A DNA stretch of 6,226 nt from Rhodospirillales bacterium (GTDB taxonomy: Bacteria; Pseudomonadota; Alphaproteobacteria; Rhodospirillales; JAOUPW01), in NCBI GenBank assembly GCA_029879665.1, contig JAOUPW010000131.1:1-6226 (forward strand), read 5' to 3'. This document shows, in pieces, positions 1 to 4,551 of the stretch (positions within the stretch are counted from its first letter, which is position 1; every line of letters begins with the position of its first letter). The position numbers and the translations under genes were made by a program. Below the pieces are notes generated by a model. The model saw nothing but the letters and a program-made list of their open reading frames with translations. It made no database searches and had not been told where the DNA came from.

Positions 1-423
1 CAAAGAGAACTTTTGCTTAAGGCCTTTGATCAGGGACAGTTTGGAAAAATCCGGATTTATTTTATCCGGAGCGTAAATCAGTCCGGATTGGACAACGTTG
101 CTGAAAACGGCGATTAAAAGCAGCAATCCCATGATTGGCGCCATCGCAATACCCAGGTCAGTCAGAATATCGTAGAAGAGAAACCGGATCTGATTCTGAT
201 CCATGGTAATATCATGTCCGGATTCAAGAAATTTGATGGACATGAACGTAACGTCCTTCATCAGCTTAGGCGTCATAATTATGATGCCCATGGCGCCACC
301 GAGAAGAATTGCCCAGTTCTTGACTTCCTGGGACTGGGAAACCTGACCCTTTTTACTGGCCTGATTCAACTTTCGTTGTGTCGGGTCTTCTGTTTTTTGT
401 GAGTCGTCTTCTTCTTCAGCCAT
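1..423 (-). CDS. flhB: Flagellar export-gate protein FlhB, N-terminal part (cut by window edge)
   Basis: FlhB sits at the base of the flagellar type III export gate and, with its cytoplasmic domain, switches export from rod/hook to filament substrates. The 141 residues here begin MAEEEDDSQKTEDPTQRKL, the usual acidic FlhB start followed by the conserved KTEDPT..K....A.KKGQV..S.E block (residues 10-33). Hydrophobic segments lie at about 37-52 and 91-111, and are followed by the conserved P-(D/E)-K-I-x-P-x-F-S-K-L-x-x-IKGLK-x-x-FSL stretch (119-141). The gene continues beyond base 1, so the remaining membrane helices and the NPTH autocleavage site cannot be seen. The ATG at 423 is preceded by AAGGTG about 4-5 nt away. 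It lies 42 bp downstream of fliR in the same operon. Identification is firm. Confidence 0.96.
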   Translation of the reverse strand, partial: MAEEEDDSQKTEDPTQRKLNQASKKGQVSQSQEVKNWAILLGGAMGIIIMTPKLMKDVTFMSIKFLESGHDITMDQNQIRFLFYDILTDLGIAMAPIMGLLLLIAVFSNVVQSGLIYAPDKINPDFSKLSLIKGLKQKFSL

Positions 424-465
424 TTATCACCTTAATCGTCCGGGGGGCTGGGTTACCTTGCGCCG

Positions 466-1227
466 TCAGGGGGCCAGGAAAACACCATACCCTTCCTCAA
501 ACTTAGACAAGAAAATCAATATAATTGTGGAAAGCGAAATGGTCATGACGATGATCTGAACGCCGATTTGCACCGGCAGACCAAAGAAGAATACCGGCAA
601 GGCCGGCATCAGCCGGCCGACGACACCGAGTCCGACATAATAAACCAGGGCGACCACCAGAAACGGGCTTGCCAATTTCACGCCGAGGGCAAAACTGTCC
701 GCAACCTGCCGCATGAGTAATTGGGAGAAATCCCCCAAGGGAAGGGGCTGTCCGGGGATGAACAGACTATAACTGTCGGCGATGGCCTGTATCATCAAGT
801 GATGCATATCAGCCGCGAACATGGCAACGATTCCCAAGGTTGCAAAAAAGTTCGCAAAAATAGAACTTTGCTGTTCCGAAAGGGCGTCACGAATAAAAGC
901 ATTGGCCATGGACATGAAATAAGAGGTCATCGTGCCTGCAATCTGCAATGCGGCAAGAAGAAAACGGCCAAGAACACCGAAAAACATACCGATAAAAATT
1001 TCACTTATCAAAAGCAGCGCAAGGACACCTAAATCTGAGGGCAACCCCGGCAAGGAACCGGCAAGAACGGGGGTCAGGATGAAACTTATGGCAAGCGCCA
1101 ACAGCAACCTCACCTGAATGGTTACATAGGAGGCGCTGAATCCCGGCAACAGAACAAGCGCCGCGCCAATCCTGGCAAAAATCAATAAGAACGAAAAAAT
1201 GTTGAGGGCGAGAAATTCCTGAAGCAT
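466..1227 (-). CDS. fliR: Flagellar export-gate protein FliR
   Basis: FliR is a polytopic inner-membrane protein that joins the FliP/FliQ ring of the flagellar export gate. The 253-aa product has the usual family length. It shows the typical succession of hydrophobic helices, the early FARIGAALVLLPGF segment (17-30), and the conserved late motif GRLMPALPVFFFGLPVQIG, which matches the family pattern R-x-x-P-x-x-x-V-F-x-x-G-x-P. No good Shine-Dalgarno sequence is seen before the ATG. Instead the start overlaps a stop codon of a short upstream frame (TAATG, 1229-1225), which suggests it may depend on translational coupling. The preceding fliQ is unusually far away (232 bp), with a GC-rich insert between. 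flhB follows after 42 bp. Function is certain by family; the coupling is inference. Confidence 0.96.
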   Translation of the reverse strand: MLQEFLALNIFSFLLIFARIGAALVLLPGFSASYVTIQVRLLLALAISFILTPVLAGSLPGLPSDLGVLALLLISEIFIGMFFGVLGRFLLAALQIAGTMTSYFMSMANAFIRDALSEQQSSIFANFFATLGIVAMFAADMHHLMIQAIADSYSLFIPGQPLPLGDFSQLLMRQVADSFALGVKLASPFLVVALVYYVGLGVVGRLMPALPVFFFGLPVQIGVQIIVMTISLSTIILIFLSKFEEGYGVFLAP

Positions 1228-1364
1228 TAGGGTGACTCGGGACGGATAAAAACCATTTGGCCGGGGTTCGTTTGTCCCGTGGCAAGCGCAGTTCCGGGGT
1301 GATCGGAGTTACCCCCGGCGGGCCCCGGGGCGGTTCGCCCCCTCGGGAGGATGGCGGCGTTCAC
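1227..1364 (-). CDS. Possible 45-aa ORF overlapping the fliR start
   Basis: A GTG-started frame of 45 codons. Its TAA stop overlaps the fliR ATG (TAATG), and its GTG overlaps the TGA of the short frame upstream (GAGTGA). The product would be rich in Gly, Pro, Ala and Thr (for example PRGRTAPGPAGG near the N-terminus and GQMVFIRPESP at the end). No domain, signal peptide or membrane segment is recognised. The DNA is markedly GC-rich, and a GC-rich stretch stays open by chance more easily, so this may not be a gene. In favour are the close nesting with both neighbours and the absence of a ribosome site for fliR, which would make translation of this frame useful for coupling even if the peptide had no role. 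Low confidence. Confidence 0.25.
   Translation of the reverse strand: MNAAILPRGRTAPGPAGGNSDHPGTALATGQTNPGQMVFIRPESP
1327..1341. repeat. GC-rich hairpin in the fliQ-fliR gap
   Basis: Perfect inverted repeat GGGGCG-GTT-CGCCCC (6-bp arms, 3-nt loop), placed directly beside a 10-bp palindrome GCCCCGGGGC (1322-1331). No run of T follows on either strand, so it is not a standard intrinsic terminator. In the operon mRNA it would form a stable stem that could slow ribosomes, stabilise the upstream message, or attenuate expression of fliR and flhB relative to fliQ. The structure is visible in the sequence; any role is inference. Confidence 0.5.
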
Positions 1365-1423
1365 TCGGCGGTCCCCCTCGCCCTTCGCGCCGCGTCCTTA
1401 TGAAACAACCGGTCTGGTCCCAT
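1361..1423 (-). CDS. Possible 20-aa ORF downstream of fliQ
   Basis: A very short frame that starts at ATG with an AGGA element 8 nt upstream (TTAGGAATCATTTG before the start) and ends in a TGA that overlaps the GTG of the next frame. The peptide would start MGPDRLFHKDAARR and be strongly basic. It is also in phase with fliQ beyond its TAG stop, so the same residues would form the end of a 32-residue read-through extension of FliQ. No family is recognised. It could be a leader peptide, a coupling frame towards fliR, remnant coding sequence, or chance. Confidence 0.2.
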   Translation of the reverse strand: MGPDRLFHKDAARRARGTAE

Positions 1424-1459
1424 CAAATGATTCCTAACAGTCTTGAACCGTTCCAGGCC

Positions 1460-1726
1460 CTATCCCAAAGTTCCTATTCGGGTGAACAGTTCCTGGCTAA
1501 ATTCTATAAGGGTTCTCATCATGAACGGAAGAAAGACGATAAGGGACACAAATATCACCACGATTTTCGGCACGAACGTCAGGGTCATTTCCTGGATTGT
1601 GGTCAAGGCCTGAAAGAGGGCGATGATAAGTCCGCTCAGAAGCGCCATCGCCAGCAACGGTCCGCAAACTTTCAGGGCGACGATTAAGGCTTCGCGGCCA
1701 ATTTCAAGAACGAGTGTTTCGTTCAT
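1460..1726 (-). CDS. fliQ: Flagellar export-gate protein FliQ
   Basis: FliQ is a small inner-membrane subunit (two helices, several copies) of the flagellar export gate, packed around FliP and FliR. The 88-aa product is of normal length. It has the two expected hydrophobic segments (about 14-38 and 53-72) joined by the conserved FQALTTIQEMTLTFVPKI loop, and ends with the usual RTLIEFSQELFTRI pattern. It lies 49 bp downstream of fliE. No clear Shine-Dalgarno sequence precedes the ATG at 1726. It ends in TAG, and the same frame then stays open for 32 more codons. The usual family ending suggests the TAG is the true end. Identification is firm. Confidence 0.95.
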   Translation of the reverse strand: MNETLVLEIGREALIVALKVCGPLLAMALLSGLIIALFQALTTIQEMTLTFVPKIVVIFVSLIVFLPFMMRTLIEFSQELFTRIGTLG

Positions 1727-1775
1727 GATTTAACACTGGGCTTAGCATTGACTCCCATGCGACGAGGACCCCGTC

Positions 1776-2093
1776 CTAGATCGGCATCCGAAGAATATCC
1801 TTGTAAGCCTCAATAACCTTGTCCCTGACGGAAACGACCGTACGCAGGGTCAATTCCGCCTCGGCGATAGCCGTTACCACTTCATTCAGATCGGCCCGAT
1901 CGGCAACGGCGGCAAGGGAGACATTCTCACTTTGCTGGTTGATTTTTACCGCCTCTCGGATGGCTCCCTTCACCAGATCGGAAAAGTCCTGCTCCGGCTC
2001 CTTATCGCGGGCATCAATTCCGGAAATGCCGCTATTAGAAGCCCGTTGATAGGCGGAGACTGCGTTGGATATGCTGCCTGCGGGAAGTGCCAT
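1776..2093 (-). CDS. fliE: Flagellar hook-basal body protein FliE
   Basis: FliE links the export gate/MS ring to the proximal rod and is among the first proteins exported. The 105-aa product has the family length. Its conserved C-terminal half contains the ADLNEVVTAIAEAELTLRT block (67-85), followed by VRDKVIEAYKDILRMPI at the end. This corresponds to the family pattern D-x-x-x-V-x-x-A-x-x-A-x-L-x-x-x-x-x-x-x-R-x-K-(x)n-A-Y-x-(E/D)-I-x-x-M-x-(V/I). A strong AGGAG ribosome site precedes the ATG with 7-nt spacing. There is no signal peptide, as expected for a type III substrate. It sits between flgC and fliQ in the minus-strand operon. Confidence 0.96.
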   Translation of the reverse strand: MALPAGSISNAVSAYQRASNSGISGIDARDKEPEQDFSDLVKGAIREAVKINQQSENVSLAAVADRADLNEVVTAIAEAELTLRTVVSVRDKVIEAYKDILRMPI

Positions 2094-2100
2094 TTTCGAT

Positions 2101-2105
2101 CTCCT
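2101..2105 (-). promoter_or_regulatory. Ribosome-binding site of fliE
   Basis: AGGAG on the minus strand, 7 nt before the fliE ATG at 2093. It is the clearest Shine-Dalgarno site in the minus-strand operon; those of flgB, flgC, fliQ and fliR are weak or not seen. This supports the chosen fliE start. Confidence 0.75.
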
Positions 2106-2138
2106 GGCCGATTTTTTAAGCCGGTTATTTAGTTGCTG

Positions 2139-2552
2139 TTATTGAGACAGGATATCAATCGCGCCTTGCAGCATGCCTTTCGAGGCCTTGATCACACTAA
2201 GATTCGCCTCATAGGACCGCTGAGCCTCGCGCATATCCATCATTTCAATCAGCGAATTGACGTTGGGCGCATTCACATAACCTTCCGCATTGGCGGCGGG
2301 ATGGCCGGGATCATGACGTTTGTTGAACGCTGACTTATCGACCCCGATTTTGTCTACCCGGACCGTATTAACACCGATGGACCGATCCAGTTCATTCCTA
2401 AAGGTAATGACTTTTCTACGGTAGGGATCCTCGCCCAGCTTGCGCGGCAGCGATTCAGCATTGGCGATATTTTCAGATATTACCCGCAGACGCGTGCCCT
2501 GCGTTTTCATGCCGGCCGCGGAAATCCGAAAAGTCTTGAACAGGTCATCCAT
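2139..2552 (-). CDS. flgC: Flagellar proximal rod protein FlgC
   Basis: FlgC is a structural protein of the proximal rod. The 137-aa product has the expected length and both family hallmarks. The N-terminal helix motif FKTFRISAAGMKTQ...RLRVISENIANAES covers residues 5-34. The C-terminal helix region NVNSLIEMMDMREAQRSYEANL runs over about 97-118 and ends in a KASKGM...AIDIL tail, giving the coiled-coil that packs the rod. The conserved HP-x-A-(N/D)-x-x-GYV-x-x-PNVN segment is present (84-99). The ATG at 2552 lies 39 bp after flgB, with only a weak AGGG upstream. No signal peptide, as usual for axial proteins. Confidence 0.97.
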   Translation of the reverse strand: MDDLFKTFRISAAGMKTQGTRLRVISENIANAESLPRKLGEDPYRRKVITFRNELDRSIGVNTVRVDKIGVDKSAFNKRHDPGHPAANAEGYVNAPNVNSLIEMMDMREAQRSYEANLSVIKASKGMLQGAIDILSQ

Positions 2553-2591
2553 CCGGCAAAACCCTATAATCCAGTTCTTTGTATCGCCTGA

Positions 2592-2990
2592 CTACTTACC
2601 AAGTGCAATTCTGAACATGGAAAGATGTTTTTTATAAATCTGCGTAGTAAGCCTATAGGAAATCGAATTTTCATTGATTTTTGATACCTGCTCTTCAAGC
2701 ACCACCGCGTTTCCGTTGGGTGAGGATTCGTTTGACTTTGGCGAAATCTCCACCGACGAACCGTCACGGACCGCACGTGCGTCTCCCAGGTGTTTGGGAT
2801 TGCTCGTCGCCATCGAGACAGGCTTGGACCTCGCCACCAATTCCTTAAACTGAATCGGTTTAAGGTCCCGGGGCTTGTAATTCGGAGTGTCTGCATTGGC
2901 GATGTTCTGAGCAAGGACTTCCTGACGGTGCGAAAGCCAGGACAGTCGCTTTTTCATGGCCTCAAAAACTGCGATCTTGCCGAAATCCAT
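2592..2990 (-). CDS. flgB: Flagellar proximal rod protein FlgB
   Basis: FlgB is a proximal rod subunit exported through the gate encoded downstream. The 132-aa product carries the family signature LAQNIANADTPNYKPRDL (26-43) and ends with the typical Y-(R/K)-x-x-x-x-x-I(Y)-x-K-x-x-x-(M)-x-x-x-A-x-G helix (ISYRLTTQIYKKHLSMFRIALGK, last residues). The start at 2990 is the only reasonable one in frame. A GAAGAG lies very close upstream of it, while a GGAGAGG lies too far away to serve. It is the first gene of the minus-strand operon flgB-flgC-fliE-fliQ-fliR-flhB, and transcription probably comes from the 361-bp divergent region to its right. Confidence 0.96.
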   Translation of the reverse strand: MDFGKIAVFEAMKKRLSWLSHRQEVLAQNIANADTPNYKPRDLKPIQFKELVARSKPVSMATSNPKHLGDARAVRDGSSVEISPKSNESSPNGNAVVLEEQVSKINENSISYRLTTQIYKKHLSMFRIALGK

Positions 2991-3074
2991 ACTCTTCGAT
3001 GCCCAAAGGCACGCCTCTCCAAGGGGGGTCTGCTGTCTGCCCTTCCGGCAGCGCCGAGATCCTGAGGGAAAATT

Positions 3075-3108
3075 TATTGCTCTTAGAGCGGAGTATCACA
3101 GGGCAATA
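3075..3108. repeat. Dyad in the flgB-fhlB control region
   Basis: Inverted repeat TATTGC (3075-3080) and GCAATA (3103-3108) with 22 bp between the arms. A second, compact dyad GCTCT-T-AGAGC (3079-3089) overlaps the left arm. It lies 85-118 bp upstream of flgB. It could be an operator for the flgB operon or a leader structure in its mRNA. No known regulator is recognised. Confidence 0.3.
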
Positions 3109-3235
3109 TTAAGAATCAGTAAAGGATGAATTCGCCTGAAATCCGAGTCTCCGGAAAGACGCTCCGGCGCGGTTTCACATAACTAAAATGGATTATATGT
3201 ATTTGATTTTATAGGGTTTTTTGCATTTTTTACGG

Positions 3236-3250
3236 TTAAAGATTTCTTAA
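3236..3250. promoter_or_regulatory. CtrA-type binding box (TTAA-N7-TTAA)
   Basis: The sequence TTAA-AGATTTC-TTAA, followed by AC, matches the full palindromic CtrA recognition motif known from Caulobacter and other Alphaproteobacteria, with the exact 7-nt spacing. CtrA is the response regulator that controls flagellar and motility genes across this class. The site is 102 bp upstream of the fhlB start and 246 bp upstream of flgB, so it could serve either operon. The motif match is visible; binding is inference. Confidence 0.65.
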
Positions 3251-3311
3251 ACTTGTTGCGGGAGATTCGACCTCAGGAGCTGCGGTTTCGCGCCCCTCAA
3301 AGCTCGGTCTG

Positions 3312-3319
3312 TTAACCAT
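3312..3319 (+). promoter_or_regulatory. CtrA-type octamer TTAACCAT
   Basis: An exact TTAACCAT, the shorter CtrA-associated motif described in Caulobacter. It lies 32 bp upstream of the fhlB TTG, and 61 bp from the longer TTAA-N7-TTAA box in the same intergenic region. Having both motif forms together makes a chance match less likely. It could mark the promoter of fhlB, or repress it if placed downstream of the start of transcription. Confidence 0.5.
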
Positions 3320-3340
3320 AAATCCGGGCATGTCCATAAC

Positions 3341-3354
3341 AGGAAAACACCTTG
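3341..3354 (+). promoter_or_regulatory. Ribosome-binding site and TTG start of fhlB
   Basis: AGGA at 3341-3344 lies 7 nt before TTG at 3352. An in-frame TAA at 3337-3339 excludes any earlier start, and the protein contains no later internal Met. TTG is therefore the only practical start codon. The nearby ATG at 3330 is in another frame and meets a stop within a dozen codons. Confidence 0.75.
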
Positions 3355-3714
3355 CCGGACTCTGAAAAAAAGGATTCTCGCCGAAAAACGGAGGCAGTGG
3401 CAGTTGCCCTGTCTTACCAGGGCGATATCGATTCCGCGCCAAAGGTCGTCGCCGGTGGACGGGGGTCCATTGCCGAGCAAATCCTCCAGATCGCCTTTGC
3501 CAATGATGTTAAGGTTCGCGAAGATGCCGATCTTGCGGAACTTCTTAGCGCAATCGATATCGATAGTGAAATCCCGGTTGAAGCATTTGCAGCTGTGGCC
3601 GAAATACTAAATTACGTTTATCGCGCCAACGGTGGCGCCCATGGTGCTTCCGGTACCGTATCCAGGGGGTTTTTCCAATCTGGGGTTAATGAGGATGGAG
3701 GCTCCGCATCATGA
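3352..3714 (+). CDS. Stand-alone FlhB cytoplasmic-domain homologue (FhlB/FlhX)
   Basis: A 120-aa soluble protein that matches only the C-terminal cytoplasmic domain of FlhB. Residues 14-36 (EAVAVALSYQ...APKVVAGG) align with the family pattern AVAL-x-Y-(x)n-AP-x-V-x-A-K-G. Residues 37-48 (RGSIAEQILQIA) correspond to A-x-x-I-(R)-x-I-A, and 74-91 (IPVEAFAAVAEILNYVYR) to the closing IP-x-x-x-(Y/F)-x-A-V-A-x-(I/V)-L-x-x-VY helix. The NPTH autocleavage motif of true FlhB is missing; the position reads KTEA. There are no membrane helices. Such proteins (FhlB, FlhX) are known near flagellar genes in several bacteria and can partly stand in for the cleaved FlhB domain, so a role in export switching is likely. 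The gene starts with TTG and overlaps the next gene by ATGA. The C-terminal tail of about 25 Gly/Ser-rich residues looks disordered. Confidence 0.85.
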   Translation: MPDSEKKDSRRKTEAVAVALSYQGDIDSAPKVVAGGRGSIAEQILQIAFANDVKVREDADLAELLSAIDIDSEIPVEAFAAVAEILNYVYRANGGAHGASGTVSRGFFQSGVNEDGGSAS

Positions 3715-4064
3715 CGGATTCAAATATGCCACCGGCCAATTCCGGTGGAGTCCTTGACATCGAAACTGAAGTTCAAAAAGTCTCATCCTTGATTGCAACG
3801 GCGAGAAGATTGCTTGCCGCAAACAAGATGGTGGATTTATCAGCGTTATCCGGCAAAGTCATGTCTCTTTGCGAAGCAATCAATCGGGCCTCCCCTCCTG
3901 AAAATTCGGATAAGATTATTTCGGCGGTTGATGAAATTTCCGGAGATTTGGATCGATTGGCGGAAGAGCTCACTTCACAATATAACGGAGTGAACGCCAT
4001 ATTTCAGGATGCTGCACCCAATCAGGTGATTTCGGCTTATGTCAAAGCCAAGGACAAAACCTGA
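3711..4064 (+). CDS. Small helical protein of unknown function, coupled to fhlB
   Basis: 117 aa, start overlapping the fhlB stop (ATGA), so the two are very likely translated together. It is predicted to be all helical. Residues 18-58 (ETEVQKVSSLIATARRLLAA...VDLSALSGKVMSLCEAI) and 65-92 (NSDKIISAVDEISGDLDRLAEELTSQYN) look like two amphipathic helical stretches, followed by a short AY-x-K tail. There is no signal peptide, membrane segment or catalytic motif. Size, composition and context resemble small flagellar export chaperones of the FlgN/FliT type, but I do not recognise a specific family and this is inference. The 'VDLS-x-L-x-x-x-V-x-x-LC-x-A' core reads like a conserved motif of alphaproteobacterial proteins next to fhlB, from memory and unverified. 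It is a real gene with high likelihood; function unknown. Confidence 0.8.
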   Translation: MTDSNMPPANSGGVLDIETEVQKVSSLIATARRLLAANKMVDLSALSGKVMSLCEAINRASPPENSDKIISAVDEISGDLDRLAEELTSQYNGVNAIFQDAAPNQVISAYVKAKDKT

Positions 4065-4100
4065 TGACGAGTTCAATCTGCCATAAAATGGAGACCGTCA

Positions 4101-4196
4101 ATGGCGGGTAATTTGATCTTTTTCAAAGAGCCAGAGCAATCTATCTGCCCTTTCTCGAGAATAGATCGCGCACGTTATTCTTTTTCGGTTTTCTGA
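4101..4196 (+). CDS. Possible 31-aa ORF immediately upstream of fliO
   Basis: The frame starts at an ATG with a good GGAG Shine-Dalgarno sequence (4090-4093, 7-nt spacing) and ends in TGA one base before the fliO ATG (TGA-T-ATG). The peptide begins MAGNLIFFKEPEQ and ends ARYSFSVF. No family, signal peptide or membrane helix is evident. In contrast, fliO itself has no clear ribosome site, so translation of this frame could deliver ribosomes to fliO. Short frames of this size arise by chance, so confidence is limited. Confidence 0.3.
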   Translation: MAGNLIFFKEPEQSICPFSRIDRARYSFSVF

Positions 4197-4197
4197 T

Positions 4198-4551
4198 ATG
4201 GACCTTGCCGATTATTTACGTTTTTTCTTTGCATTGCTGTTTGTATTGGGCCTGATCGGTGCTCTGGCATTAACAGCTCGAAAAATGGGCTATGGAATCC
4301 GGCCCACCATGGGCGGCGTAAAAAAGAAAAGACTGTCGCTGGTCGAGGTTATGCCTATTGATGGGAAAAGGCGGCTGGTATTAGTGCGGCGGGATAATGT
4401 GGAACATCTGATTTTAATGTCGGCGACATTGGAAACCATTGTCGAAAGTGGCATTCCCGCCCCAGGCGATGATCCGCGAGAAGGCAACAATAAGGAAAGC
4501 GGTCCCGGGCCGGCCGCAACGACGAAGCACGAAAAGGCCGGCGGCGCATGA
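4198..4551 (+). CDS. fliO: Flagellar export-gate assembly protein FliO
   Basis: FliO is a single-span membrane protein that helps assemble and stabilise the FliP ring of the flagellar export gate. The 117-aa product has one N-terminal membrane helix (about 7-27). A short cytoplasmic beta-rich domain follows with the family signature KRLSLVEVMPIDGKRRLVLVRRDNVEHLIL (44-73), which matches L-x-(V/L)-x-(E)-x-x-x-(L/I)-D-x-(R/K)-R-x-L-V-L-V-(R)-R-D-x-x-E-H-L-(I/L)-L. The tail from about 88 is Gly/Pro/Ala-rich and charged, as is common in FliO and probably disordered. There is no clear Shine-Dalgarno site before the ATG. The stop overlaps the start of fliP by ATGA. Its position directly before fliP supports the call. 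Confidence 0.92.
   Translation: MDLADYLRFFFALLFVLGLIGALALTARKMGYGIRPTMGGVKKKRLSLVEVMPIDGKRRLVLVRRDNVEHLILMSATLETIVESGIPAPGDDPREGNNKESGPGPAATTKHEKAGGA

Larger units (their letters stand above)
2991..3351. other. Divergent intergenic control region, flgB / fhlB
   Basis: 361 bp without a convincing gene, between two divergent flagellar operons. It holds a TTAA-N7-TTAA box (3236-3250), a TTAACCAT octamer (3312-3319), GANTC sites at 3113, 3145 and 3264 (two more lie just inside fhlB at 3358 and 3373), an AT-rich tract (about 3176-3255), and dyads at 3037-3051, 3075-3108 and 3151-3167. No convincing -35/-10 pair was picked out on either strand, and no sigma-54 type GG-N10-GC element was confirmed. 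fliK, which often lies near fhlB in related clusters, is not here. Confidence 0.7.

Noticed and set aside
214..402. 62-codon frame on the plus strand
   Set aside because: Antisense to the firmly identified flhB N-terminus; no family-like content.
721..1032. 103-codon frame on the plus strand, and an overlapping one at 932-1117
   Set aside because: Antisense to fliR, low-complexity basic product, no recognisable domain.
1001..1285. 94-codon minus-strand frame spanning the fliR start
   Set aside because: Out of phase with fliR, which is a clear full-length family match over the same DNA; only its start lies in the GC-rich gap.
2564..2914. 116-codon minus-strand frame overlapping flgB
   Set aside because: Shifted frame of flgB; the flgB frame carries the family motif.
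3007..3020. GGCACG resembling the -24 element of a sigma-54 promoter before flgB
   Set aside because: No GC at the required 12-position spacing, and it lies within the probable leader, too near flgB.
3037..3051. Small hairpin CTGCC-CTTCC-GGCAG as a terminator for a transcript arriving from the right
   Set aside because: Only 5 bp, no T-run on either strand; probably chance or a leader structure.
2790..3065. 91-codon plus-strand frame reaching into the intergenic region
   Set aside because: Mostly antisense to flgB, no ribosome site or family content noticed.
3236..3480. Two minus-strand frames (68 and 77 codons) in the control region and fhlB start
   Set aside because: Antisense to fhlB and overlapping the regulatory region; products look random and share no family features.
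4064..4111. 15-codon frame starting in the TGATG overlap after the unknown helical gene
   Set aside because: Too short to support, and no Shine-Dalgarno site apart from coupling; kept only the 31-codon frame.
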